Below, in pieces: positions 1 to 3,613 of a DNA stretch of 5,512 nucleotides. The DNA is from Eubacterium sp. GTDB taxonomy: Bacteria; Bacillota_A; Clostridia; Lachnospirales; Lachnospiraceae. The notes under the pieces were generated by a model. It saw only the letters and a list, made by a program, of their open reading frames with translations. It was not told the origin of the DNA and made no database searches. How positions within the stretch are numbered: the stretch's first letter is position 1; each line of letters begins with the position of its first letter. Made by a program: the position numbers and the translations under genes. The stretch spans positions 1-5,512 of the forward strand of contig JAILEL010000116.1 in the NCBI GenBank assembly GCA_024687845.1, written 5' to 3'.

Positions 1-266
1 GCAACAACATCGTCAGCATCTCTATAAAGCCCCTGTTCTGCATGTGCTCTAGAAGCAGCAAGTTTTTCTAACATTTCATCTTCTGTCAATGGTTTATATA
101 GTTTACTAACATTTTTTCTTATTTCAAATGGAAATCCGTTATATGCAACAGCCTGTGTTAAGAACATACGTATAGCAGTTGTTGTATCTGTACCAAGTTC
201 CTTAAATAAAATATCTGATTTAATTTTTAATTCATCATCAACTCTTACTTGTATTGTGCTTGACAT
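1..266 (-). CDS. RelB/DinJ-family antitoxin, 3' end cut by window edge
   Basis: The frame from ATG at 264-266 gives 88 complete residues before the left edge. It starts MSSTIQVRVDDELK, followed by a helix around GTDTTTAIRMFLTQAV and then GFPFEIRKN. This is the N-terminal ribbon-helix-helix pattern of RelB/DinJ antitoxins: a beta strand rich in alternating residues, then two helices, then the GxPF motif. Known members bind a RelE/YafQ-type mRNA interferase with the C-terminal part and repress their own operon with the N-terminal part. The usual length is about 90-100 residues, so only a few residues should be missing. The start is set by a near-perfect ribosome binding site, GGAGGTGG, four bases before the ATG. 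A toxin gene would be expected immediately beyond position 1 and cannot be seen. The antitoxin family call is firm; the toxin type is unknown. Confidence 0.9.
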   Translation of the reverse strand, partial: MSSTIQVRVDDELKIKSDILFKELGTDTTTAIRMFLTQAVAYNGFPFEIRKNVSKLYKPLTEDEMLEKLAASRAHAEQGLYRDADDVV

Positions 267-296
267 TTTACCACCTCCGTATTGTTTTATAAATGA

Positions 297-325
297 ATTA
301 TGATGCTATATCATTACTATTGCAA
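297..325 (-). promoter_or_regulatory. promoter of the antitoxin operon
   Basis: On the minus strand a -35 box TTGCAA (320-325) is separated by exactly 17 bases from a -10 box CATAAT (297-302), 4/6 and 5/6 matches to the sigma-70/SigA consensus. The predicted start near 290 leaves a short leader before the GGAGGTGG site at 271-279. A second possible -35, TTGACA at 332-337, lies 18 bases from a poor -10 and is less likely. The promoter fits an antitoxin unit transcribed independently of the operon upstream. Confidence 0.5.
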
Positions 326-327
326 TA
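300..327. promoter_or_regulatory. operator-like dyads over the antitoxin promoter
   Basis: Two inverted repeats overlap the promoter boxes. TATTGCAATA (318-327) is a perfect 10-base palindrome covering the -35 box. ATGAT/ATCAT with a 5-base gap (300-304 and 310-314) overlaps the -10 box. RelB-type antitoxins repress their own promoter through short dyads, so these are natural operator candidates. The assignment rests on position and symmetry only; short AT-rich dyads also occur by chance. Confidence 0.35.
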
Positions 328-340
328 CATTTGTCAAATA

Positions 341-469
341 CTAATCTTCAAAATACAAATAAAATGATTCATCTTTATGTTTTAAATAATCTTCCTTACT
401 GATTACAACCTGATCCTCATCCTCATATATTATTTCACTTTCATCTAATTTAAAGTCGATATACCTATA
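341..469 (-). pseudogene. in-frame coding-like tail after the TAG of the 130-residue gene
   Basis: Directly after the TAG at 470-472, the same frame stays open for 42 codons to a second TAG at 341-343. The translation is protein-like, strongly acidic with alternating aromatic and hydrophobic residues (begins YRYIDFKLDESEIIYEDED, ends SFYLYFED). There is no ATG, GTG or TTG near its beginning and no ribosome binding site, so it cannot be a standalone gene. It could be a C-terminal extension cut off by a CAG-to-TAG change, or the end of a different gene fused by deletion. An open frame of this length by chance is not negligible. I do not recognise the sequence. Confidence 0.35.
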
Positions 470-862
470 CTATTTTGCAACTTCATCTACGATTACATTT
501 CCTGTCGGATAATATATGATATGCCTCAGACCTTCTTCATCATCGAACAGAATTCTGTCATCATCATACTCGATATCGAATCTGCCTTCATACTTGGCAA
601 TAACATCGCCTTCTACATCGTAAACTGTAATCCGGCGCTCTATTCCACCACCGAAGTTACTCTGCTGTGTCTTAATAGCACGCTTACCGGCTTCAGTTCC
701 GGAATAATACCAGGCACCTGTCGCCCATGCTGCAGCAACAATTACAAGTCCAGTTATCACGCTAATTACACGAGCTTTTTTATAATAATAACAAACTACT
801 GCTACAATTGTGATCACTACAATTGTCAGTAACGATAAACCAATAATTGCACCAATCGTCAT
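470..862 (-). CDS. small two-pass membrane protein with acidic C-terminal domain (130 aa)
   Basis: Two hydrophobic segments at about residues 3-26 and 32-53 are followed by a soluble domain of about 75 residues. That domain contains GKRAIKTQQSNFGGGIERR, ITVYDVEGDVIAKYEGRFD and a closing YYPTGNVIVDEV. The pattern of a glycine-rich turn, a VYD strand, a KYEGRFD strand and a final strand resembles small membrane-anchored proteins encoded in prophages and integrative elements of Firmicutes. I know no established function. The start ATG (860-862) has AAGGATGG nine bases upstream, and that site overlaps the stop codon of the 54-residue gene, which implies translational coupling. It is the last clear gene of the small-protein operon. 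It ends at a TAG after which the same frame stays open for another 42 codons. Confidence 0.82.
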   Translation of the reverse strand: MTIGAIIGLSLLTIVVITIVAVVCYYYKKARVISVITGLVIVAAAWATGAWYYSGTEAGKRAIKTQQSNFGGGIERRITVYDVEGDVIAKYEGRFDIEYDDDRILFDDEEGLRHIIYYPTGNVIVDEVAK

Positions 863-877
863 TATTTTTCACCATCC

Positions 878-1042
878 TTAATGTATTAACAAAAATGAAA
901 ATTCACCTATATGTGTTCCAAATTCAAATGCTGCTTTGCAGCTTGCAAGAACTAACAATGCTTCTACAAGTATTCTTGTTTTCTTATGTACTTCTAGATA
1001 TCTTACTGTTCCTTCTATATAATTCTGTAATTCTCTCATCAT
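878..1042 (-). CDS. small hypothetical protein (54 aa)
   Basis: A short frame begins MMRELQNYIEGTVRYLEVHK and ends HIGEFSFLLIH at TAA (878-880). The first half is charged and probably helical. The second half, from about residue 24, is hydrophobic with few charges and could be one weak membrane segment or an amphipathic helix. The start at 1040-1042 is supported by GGAGG seven bases upstream; a second ATG follows at once, so either could be used. Only 15 bases separate it from the 130-residue gene. An overlapping ATG at 1044-1046 opens only 20 codons and is less likely. Copy A of the hairpin element forms its immediate leader. Function is not recognisable. Confidence 0.72.
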   Translation of the reverse strand: MMRELQNYIEGTVRYLEVHKKTRILVEALLVLASCKAAFEFGTHIGEFSFLLIH

Positions 1043-1052
1043 ACATCTTCCT

Positions 1053-1175
1053 CCAGTCCCTTACCTGTGCCATATCGCTTTCAGCGATATGCAAGCCTTC
1101 CTACGGAAGTCTTGACTGCACTTCGTGCAGTGCATCCTCGTTTCACTCGGAGCAACGATTCTTTTCAGAATCGTT
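1053..1175 (-). ncRNA. five-hairpin structured element, copy A
   Basis: Five consecutive hairpins (plus-strand coordinates): H1 1071-1079 with 1083-1091 (9 bp); H2 1097-1101 with 1105-1109 (CTTCC/GGAAG); H3 1115-1121 with 1125-1131 (7 bp); H4 1135-1151 (3 bp, tandem mismatch, 2 bp); H5 1154-1162 with 1167-1175 (9 bp). The same order recurs at 2413-2531 at a constant offset of 1360 bases through H1-H3. Stem sequences differ but pairing is kept, while linkers such as GTGCC, CCTTCC-GGAAGTC and GCATC are shared. On the minus strand the loops read GAA, GTA or GAAA, and H4 gains tandem G.A/A.G pairs, favouring that strand as the functional one. It overlaps the 3' end of the 120-residue gene and leads into the 54-residue gene. 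It could act as a leader RNA, a processing or attenuation site, or a single-stranded DNA structure; the type ncRNA is a working label. Confidence 0.5.
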
Positions 1176-1505
1176 ACCTGAATTAAATGCATTAGCTTCA
1201 ACATAAATCATCATCTTATTGTAAATAAAGATATAAGCTACCAGTACAACCACTCCAGCCAAATAAAGGAATGCAACCATATTTGTAATACAGCTGATTA
1301 CGGTCATCAATACAGCCACTCCAAATGGAGCAAGTACCAGGCCTGCATGTTCGCCATTCCATTTATTCTTAAAGAATATAATTCTTTCAGCCAGCTTCTT
1401 ATTTCCACCTGTTTTCTTGTTTAGTTTATGATCTGCCATAATAATGATTATTCCCAGAAGAAAACATACAACTCCGAAATAGATTAACCCATCGCTTAAT
1501 GCCAT
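1143..1505 (-). CDS. three-pass small membrane protein (120 aa)
   Basis: The protein begins MALSDGLIYFGVV. Hydrophobic segments lie at about residues 8-24 and, as a long hydrophobic hairpin, at about 55-97 (FGVAVLMTVISC, then FLYLAGVVVLVAYIFIYN). A basic cytoplasmic-type loop with KLNKKTGGNKK lies between. The tail is polar. I prefer the ATG at 1503-1505, where AAAGGGG lies about nine bases upstream. An in-frame ATG at 1509-1511 would add two residues and overlap the preceding gene's stop (ATGA), but sits too close to the ribosome binding site. The last ten or so codons (NDSEKNRCSE) are encoded by hairpins H5 and H4 of the structured element, so the original C-terminus may have been replaced. 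Function unknown; probably works with the neighbouring small membrane proteins. Confidence 0.8.
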   Translation of the reverse strand: MALSDGLIYFGVVCFLLGIIIIMADHKLNKKTGGNKKLAERIIFFKNKWNGEHAGLVLAPFGVAVLMTVISCITNMVAFLYLAGVVVLVAYIFIYNKMMIYVEANAFNSGNDSEKNRCSE

Positions 1506-1507
1506 AA

Positions 1508-1783
1508 TCATTCACCCCTTTCAAGCTTCTTAGCCTTTGCATACTTGCAAGCATATCCAAGTGTCATTCCGAGGTAGAATAATGCAAGGCCACCCTGAAT
1601 ATATAAACTAGCTCCAGTTGACTGATTGTAAGCAACAACTTCATGAAGTTTCATTACTACGCACAGTGTCCATATAAAAGCTGTAAAACCATTGAGTATC
1701 ATAAGTGTCTTTGGATTATCTTCTTTAAAAAATGCCTGCATCTTTGATTCTTTATTATTTGTCTTTGTAACTGTATTTGCCAT
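1508..1783 (-). CDS. two-pass small membrane protein (91 aa)
   Basis: From ATG at 1781-1783 the protein starts MANTVTKTNNKESKMQAFF, a polar N-terminus. Two hydrophobic segments follow at about residues 29-47 (TLMILNGFTAFIWTLCVV) and 63-81 (LYIQGGLALFYLGMTLGY), then a basic tail KYAKAKKLERGE. Positive charges at the tail and a short polar loop suggest a hairpin topology. The start is set by GGGGG about nine bases upstream; the frame is open further upstream but offers only non-ATG starts without a ribosome binding site. The TGA stop overlaps the first possible ATG of the 120-residue gene, and the preceding 38-residue gene ends 13 bases upstream, so this is the middle of a tight operon. I do not recognise the family. 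Confidence 0.83.
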   Translation of the reverse strand: MANTVTKTNNKESKMQAFFKEDNPKTLMILNGFTAFIWTLCVVMKLHEVVAYNQSTGASLYIQGGLALFYLGMTLGYACKYAKAKKLERGE

Positions 1784-1796
1784 TGTTGTATCCCCC

Positions 1797-1913
1797 TTAC
1801 TTATTATCTGAACTATCAGCATTATTCTTTTTCTTAGAATTCATTGTTACAAATGCTCCCATAGGAACTACTACACAGCATAAAATTAAAACGATTATTG
1901 TACTTGTTGTCAT
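1797..1913 (-). CDS. single-pass micro-membrane protein (38 aa)
   Basis: A 38-residue frame with ATG at 1911-1913 reads MTTSTIIVLILCCVVVPMG, then AFVTMNSKKKNNADSSDNK. It is one hydrophobic helix followed by a basic then polar tail, the shape of a bitopic membrane miniprotein. GGAGG lies nine bases upstream of the ATG, an excellent site. A competing ATG at 1918-1920 opens a 28-codon frame and sits too close to the ribosome binding site. The TAA stop lies within the AAGGGGG site of the 91-residue gene, so the two are likely coupled. It is the first gene of the small-protein operon. Function unknown; regulatory subunit, small toxin or membrane anchor are all possible. Confidence 0.7.
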   Translation of the reverse strand: MTTSTIIVLILCCVVVPMGAFVTMNSKKKNNADSSDNK

Positions 1914-1983
1914 CTTTCATATCCTCCACGAAATTTTATATGACTTGCATCTTATTGATGCGTTTGTTTTATCTTATGTCTGG

Positions 1984-1989
1984 ATAATA
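1984..1989 (-). promoter_or_regulatory. possible -10 box for the small-protein operon
   Basis: TATTAT on the minus strand matches 5/6 of the -10 consensus and lies about 70 bases before the first gene's start. No good -35 box lies 16-18 bases further upstream, so this would need an activator or is a chance match. The leader between here and the gene contains a small GCATC/GATGC hairpin (1947-1951 with 1957-1961). Confidence 0.22.
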
Positions 1990-1997
1990 CACCGACT

Positions 1998-2034
1998 ATT
2001 GCATTAAAATGCGATTTCTGTTGTTAATTGCATT
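1998..2034. repeat. repeated ATTGCATT half-sites upstream of the small-protein operon
   Basis: ATTGCATT occurs at 1998-2005 and again at 2027-2034. A near match in the opposite orientation, AATGCGAT (2008-2015), makes an inverted pair with the first copy. They lie just upstream of the possible -10 box and directly downstream of the Xre repressor gene, so they are candidate binding sites for that repressor or another regulator. This is inference from spacing and symmetry; the sequence is AT-rich and low in complexity. Confidence 0.3.
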
Positions 2035-2057
2035 TCAAATGTCGTGAATGGTATTTT

Positions 2058-2138
2058 TTACATAGAAACCTTTATCAAATCCAGAATCAGTTTCTTCACC
2101 AGTTCCTTCTTATGCATAGGCAGCTGTGCAAATGCCTA
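2058..2138 (-). pseudogene. severed C-terminal tail of the Xre repressor
   Basis: After the TAG at 2136-2138 the repressor frame continues for 25 codons: AFAQLPMHKKELVKKL, then ILDLIKVSM, ending at TAA (2058-2060). This is a charged amphipathic helix of the sort that often ends short Xre repressors and helps dimerisation. A single CAG-to-TAG transition would explain the stop, giving DDEISQAFAQLP in an intact relative. No start codon with a ribosome binding site precedes it, so it is not a separate gene. Readthrough by a suppressor tRNA is possible but not needed. Confidence 0.55.
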
Positions 2139-2369
2139 TGATATCTCATCATCTACAACGCTTTCTCCATTCAGAAGATAATCCACAGACACCCCAAAAT
2201 AGTCTGCAAAGCTAATCAGGTAGTCGATAGACATAGTATGACTTCCTTTTTCTATCTTGCATAATGAAGAACTTTCTGTTTTAAATACATCTGCCAACTC
2301 GTCCTGAGTCATTCTCTTCTGCTTTCTTAATTCTTTTATCCTCTTTCCTACTTCTTTTGAATCGTACAT
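2136..2369 (-). CDS. Xre-family helix-turn-helix repressor (77 aa), probably C-terminally truncated
   Basis: The protein is a single HTH_3 (Cro/C1) domain. It has a first helix GKRIKELRKQKRMTQ, then DELADVFKTESSSLCKIEKG as helices 2-3 with the recognition helix, then SIDYLISFADYFGVSVDYLLNG closing the domain. Such proteins bind operator DNA and control phage, integrative-element or toxin-antitoxin promoters. I start it at 2367-2369 (MYDSKEVG) because AGGAGGG lies seven bases upstream; a start at 2418-2420 would lack a ribosome binding site and read through a hairpin and palindrome. It ends at a TAG followed by 25 more in-frame, repressor-like codons, so the ancestral protein was about 103 residues. 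The DNA-binding domain is complete and may still work. It faces the same way as the small-protein operon 220 bases downstream, its likely target. Confidence 0.87.
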   Translation of the reverse strand: MYDSKEVGKRIKELRKQKRMTQDELADVFKTESSSLCKIEKGSHTMSIDYLISFADYFGVSVDYLLNGESVVDDEIS

Positions 2370-2377
2370 AACCGTAC

Positions 2378-2421
2378 CCTCCTGAAATTCGTATTTCAGG
2401 GATGTTGACTGGCCAGTCATT
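2378..2421 (-). promoter_or_regulatory. hairpin at the repressor's ribosome binding site, plus 14-base palindrome
   Basis: CCTGAAAT (2381-2388) pairs perfectly with ATTTCAGG (2393-2400) around a four-base loop. On the minus strand the end of this stem is part of the AGGAGGG ribosome binding site, so folding would partly hide it. Just upstream, TGACTGGCCAGTCA (2406-2419) is a perfect palindrome. Either could be the repressor's own operator, or the hairpin could control translation. No clear promoter was found next to them. Confidence 0.4.
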
Positions 2422-2531
2422 TTTTTGTGCCAACTGTACAGAGTACGGTTGCAGTCCTTCCTTCGGAAGTCCTGTTTCTGCTACACAGAAAGCATCTGCC
2501 TTACGGAAGACCCTCGATTCTTCGAATCGAG
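2413..2531 (-). ncRNA. five-hairpin structured element, copy B
   Basis: Hairpins in the same order as copy A: H1 2431-2439 with 2443-2451 (9 bp, one T.G); H2 2457-2461 with 2465-2469 (CTTCC/GGAAG); H3 2475-2480 with 2486-2491 (6 bp); H4 2495-2510 (3 bp, mismatch, 2 bp, loop GTAA on the minus strand); H5 2513-2520 with 2524-2531 (8 bp, loop GAA on the minus strand). H1-H3 align to copy A without a gap. Six H1 pairs and five H3 pairs differ by changes on both sides that restore pairing. The element sits in the 5' leader of the Xre gene. Long overlapping frames exist on both strands, but the stems are conserved as structure, not as amino acids. Its job is unknown. Confidence 0.5.
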
Positions 2532-2536
2532 AGCTA

Positions 2537-2679
2537 ACCCGGGTAAAGTTATCCACTGATGTACCAAATCTTAAAGAAGTTAGGACAGAAAAGAACATCA
2601 GTAATAAAGAAATGAGATCATTCATAGTATTCGAACTTGATACTATTATCAAGAGTGCCCTCCTGGAAAATAAGGCACT
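2537..2679 (-). other. hairpin-rich segment between the tRNA-like sequence and element copy B
   Basis: No supported gene. Dyads seen: ACTGATGT (2555-2562) with ACATCAGT (2595-2602); TAGTAT (2625-2630) with ATACTA (2640-2645); CTTGATA (2636-2642) with TATCAAG (2647-2653); AGTGCC (2654-2659) with GGCACT (2674-2679); ACCCGGGT palindrome (2537-2544). The second and third pairs share bases 2640-2642 and cannot form together. An AGGAGGG at 2659-2665 on the minus strand sits inside the AGTGCC hairpin but has only a TTG at a suitable distance, so a leader peptide is possible but unproven. Confidence 0.35.
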
Positions 2680-2691
2680 ATGAAAATCCAT

Positions 2692-2756
2692 ATAAAACTC
2701 GGAAGTGTAACGCATGGAGCTTCAATCCATCGCTCTACCATTGGAGCTATCTTCCC
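2692..2756 (-). pseudogene. degenerate tRNA-Phe(GAA)-like sequence, 5' half intact
   Basis: On the minus strand from 2756: acceptor GGGAAGA, TA at positions 8-9, a D-arm with GCTC/GAGC stem and a CAATGGTA loop carrying GGTA, then an anticodon arm ATGGA-TTGAAGC-TCCAT with a perfect 5-bp stem and a 7-base loop with U33 and anticodon GAA. After that it degrades: the expected T-loop reads TCCGAGT instead of TTCRANT, its stem does not pair, and no 3' strand complementary to GGGAAGA follows at the right distance. A14 is also replaced by C. It looks like a decayed or recombined tRNA gene; integrative elements often insert into tRNA 3' ends, which could explain a good 5' half only. A shorter fold (GGAAG with CTTCC at 2701-2705) without a T-arm is the alternative. 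Confidence 0.42.
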
Positions 2757-2765
2757 AAATAAGCA

Positions 2766-2799
2766 TAAAAATAACCGCCTGCCTTATTAGACAAGCGGT
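2766..2799 (-). terminator. probable rho-independent terminator
   Basis: On the minus strand ACCGCTTG (2792-2799) pairs with CAGGCGGT (2774-2781) through eight pairs including one U.G, with a 10-base loop, followed at once by TATTTTTATG. The stem is the most GC-rich of the intergenic region and the T-run follows directly. It would end transcription coming from the 3072-5191 gene cluster or from the 41-residue ORF, before the tRNA-like sequence. The T-run is interrupted, so it may be leaky. Confidence 0.5.
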
Positions 2800-2827
2800 G
2801 TGCATACATAAATATATCTGTATTTGA

Positions 2828-2953
2828 TCAGACAATTCTTCCTTTACACATACCATCTAATAAGGGCACTAAAACAAATCCAGTATTCTTTTTATTAAAG
2901 AACTGAACGTTTTTCTGCTGCTTATTAAATTGTATGTTTCTAAGAGCGTACAT
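2828..2953 (-). CDS. possible small basic protein (41 aa)
   Basis: The frame runs from ATG at 2951-2953 to TGA at 2828-2830 and reads MYALRNIQFNKQQKNVQFF, then NKKNTGFVLVPLLDGMCKGRIV. It is basic and glutamine/asparagine-rich, with a short hydrophobic stretch (GFVLVPLL). The only ribosome binding site candidate is AAAGG about 12 bases upstream, weak for this genome. The terminator-like hairpin lies 29 bases after the stop, the expected position for a short transcription unit. Weak start, short length and no recognisable family keep this tentative. Confidence 0.28.
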   Translation of the reverse strand: MYALRNIQFNKQQKNVQFFNKKNTGFVLVPLLDGMCKGRIV

Positions 2954-3071
2954 TGTCTTTCTTACCTTTCATAATTTAGTCTTTGAAGGTTCCTAATTTC
3001 CTTCGTCTCTCATAATCTAACACTTTATCAGAATATATGCAAGTAACCTTGTGGGTTAAAATAGAAATATT
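2954..3071. other. AT-rich intergenic stretch
   Basis: Only very short frames are found here (for example MRDEGN and a 10-codon frame on the minus strand). I see no convincing promoter, terminator, repeat or RNA gene. Confidence 0.4.
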
Positions 3072-3284
3072 TCATCCCAACTGACGTAACACTTCTTCTC
3101 TTTCCTCAAAAGATAAATCTGATAGATAAATACAATACTCATCAGGATAACCCCCAACAAATTTCATATGTTCCATATTAATCTGTTCCGGACTAGTTAT
3201 CCATAATACTTGTTCACCGAAATAATCATCTATATATTTTAGTCTTTCACCCCTTACAGCTATAAAGCTGCGCACATACTGCAA
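3072..3284 (-). CDS. hypothetical protein (about 70 aa), start uncertain, possibly truncated
   Basis: The frame ends with a clearly protein-like sequence: RGERLKYIDDYFGEQVLWI, then SPEQINMEHMKFVGGYPDE and LSFEEREEVLRQLG. I do not recognise a family. The start is the problem: the frame has no ATG before residue 37. The candidates are TTG at 3282-3284 and GTG at 3273-3275, and neither has a ribosome binding site (the bases before the TTG are CCCCC). It begins 11 bases after the phosphatase stop, so translational coupling could help. A missing N-terminus through deletion is equally possible, since two neighbouring genes upstream are broken. The C-terminus appears intact at TAA/TGA-free frame end 3072. 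Confidence 0.5.
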   Translation of the reverse strand: MQYVRSFIAVRGERLKYIDDYFGEQVLWITSPEQINMEHMKFVGGYPDEYCIYLSDLSFEEREEVLRQLG

Positions 3285-3295
3285 GGGGGCATCTT

Positions 3296-3613
3296 TTATA
3301 AATATTCTTCAACATAGCTCCTCAGAATATCCTGCAATTCTTCATCCATGTATTCATAATCATCAGGAATATTAAGAGTCACTATATCTTTCCCACTAAT
3401 TTCATCAGAATACTTTTCACGTAATCTGCGAAGATGCTTCTTCTCAAAACAGAAAATCATATCAGCCCAGCCTATCAATCCTGGTGTAACTTTAATTCTG
3501 GAATTCTTCTCTGTTCCAGCTGATCTGACATTATGTCCATTAACACCGTTAAATATCTTCTCAGCTGTTAAGCTTCTACGTTTATTCTGACTACATACAA
3601 ATAGAATATTCAT
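3296..3613 (-). CDS. small low-molecular-weight-type protein tyrosine phosphatase (105 aa)
   Basis: The protein opens MNILFVCSQNKRRSLTAEK. VCxxNxxRS is the catalytic P-loop of low-molecular-weight tyrosine phosphatases, with Cys7 as nucleophile and Arg13 of the CX5R motif. RSAGTEKN follows, as in the family's second strand. Near the C-terminus IPDDYEYMDEEL is the likely site of the general acid Asp (about residues 84-85). At 105 residues it is shorter than the 145-160 residue Wzb/ArsC-like members and fits the compact group of predicted tyrosine phosphatases seen in many bacteria, whose substrates are mostly unknown. Its ATG overlaps the TGA of the broken acetyltransferase gene (ATGA), implying coupled translation; the ribosome binding site itself is weak (GAGAGA). 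It is the only intact gene in the decaying stretch. Cytoplasmic. Confidence 0.88.
   Translation of the reverse strand: MNILFVCSQNKRRSLTAEKIFNGVNGHNVRSAGTEKNSRIKVTPGLIGWADMIFCFEKKHLRRLREKYSDEISGKDIVTLNIPDDYEYMDEELQDILRSYVEEYL

Noticed and set aside
1064..1175. CRISPR or simple tandem repeat array
   Set aside because: The hairpins have different sequences and lengths, with no constant repeat and spacer pattern and no cas genes.
847..1206. 119-codon plus frame opposite the small-protein operon
   Set aside because: Low-complexity L/S-rich shadow of minus genes that have proper ribosome binding sites.
341..2138. Phage-style recoding of TAG as Gln
   Set aside because: Two frames continue past TAG, but the macrodomain gene also ends in TAG with nothing protein-like following, and no intact gene has an internal TAG. 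Decay explains it with fewer assumptions.
2136..2420. Longer 94-residue Xre start at 2418-2420
   Set aside because: No ribosome binding site there; the extra residues are encoded by a hairpin and a palindrome, whereas AGGAGGG precedes the ATG at 2367-2369.
2402..2683. 93-codon plus frame (C- and S-rich) across the same region
   Set aside because: No ribosome binding site, and it is antisense to the structured element. Similarity to the plus frame at copy A follows from shared hairpins and linkers; only a codon-level test could revive it.
2281..2715. 144-codon minus frame across the hairpin region
   Set aside because: It has no ribosome binding site at its ATG, overlaps the tRNA-like sequence, the hairpin array and the Xre gene, and its counterpart in copy A is broken by TGA and TAG. 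Stem residues are not conserved as protein.
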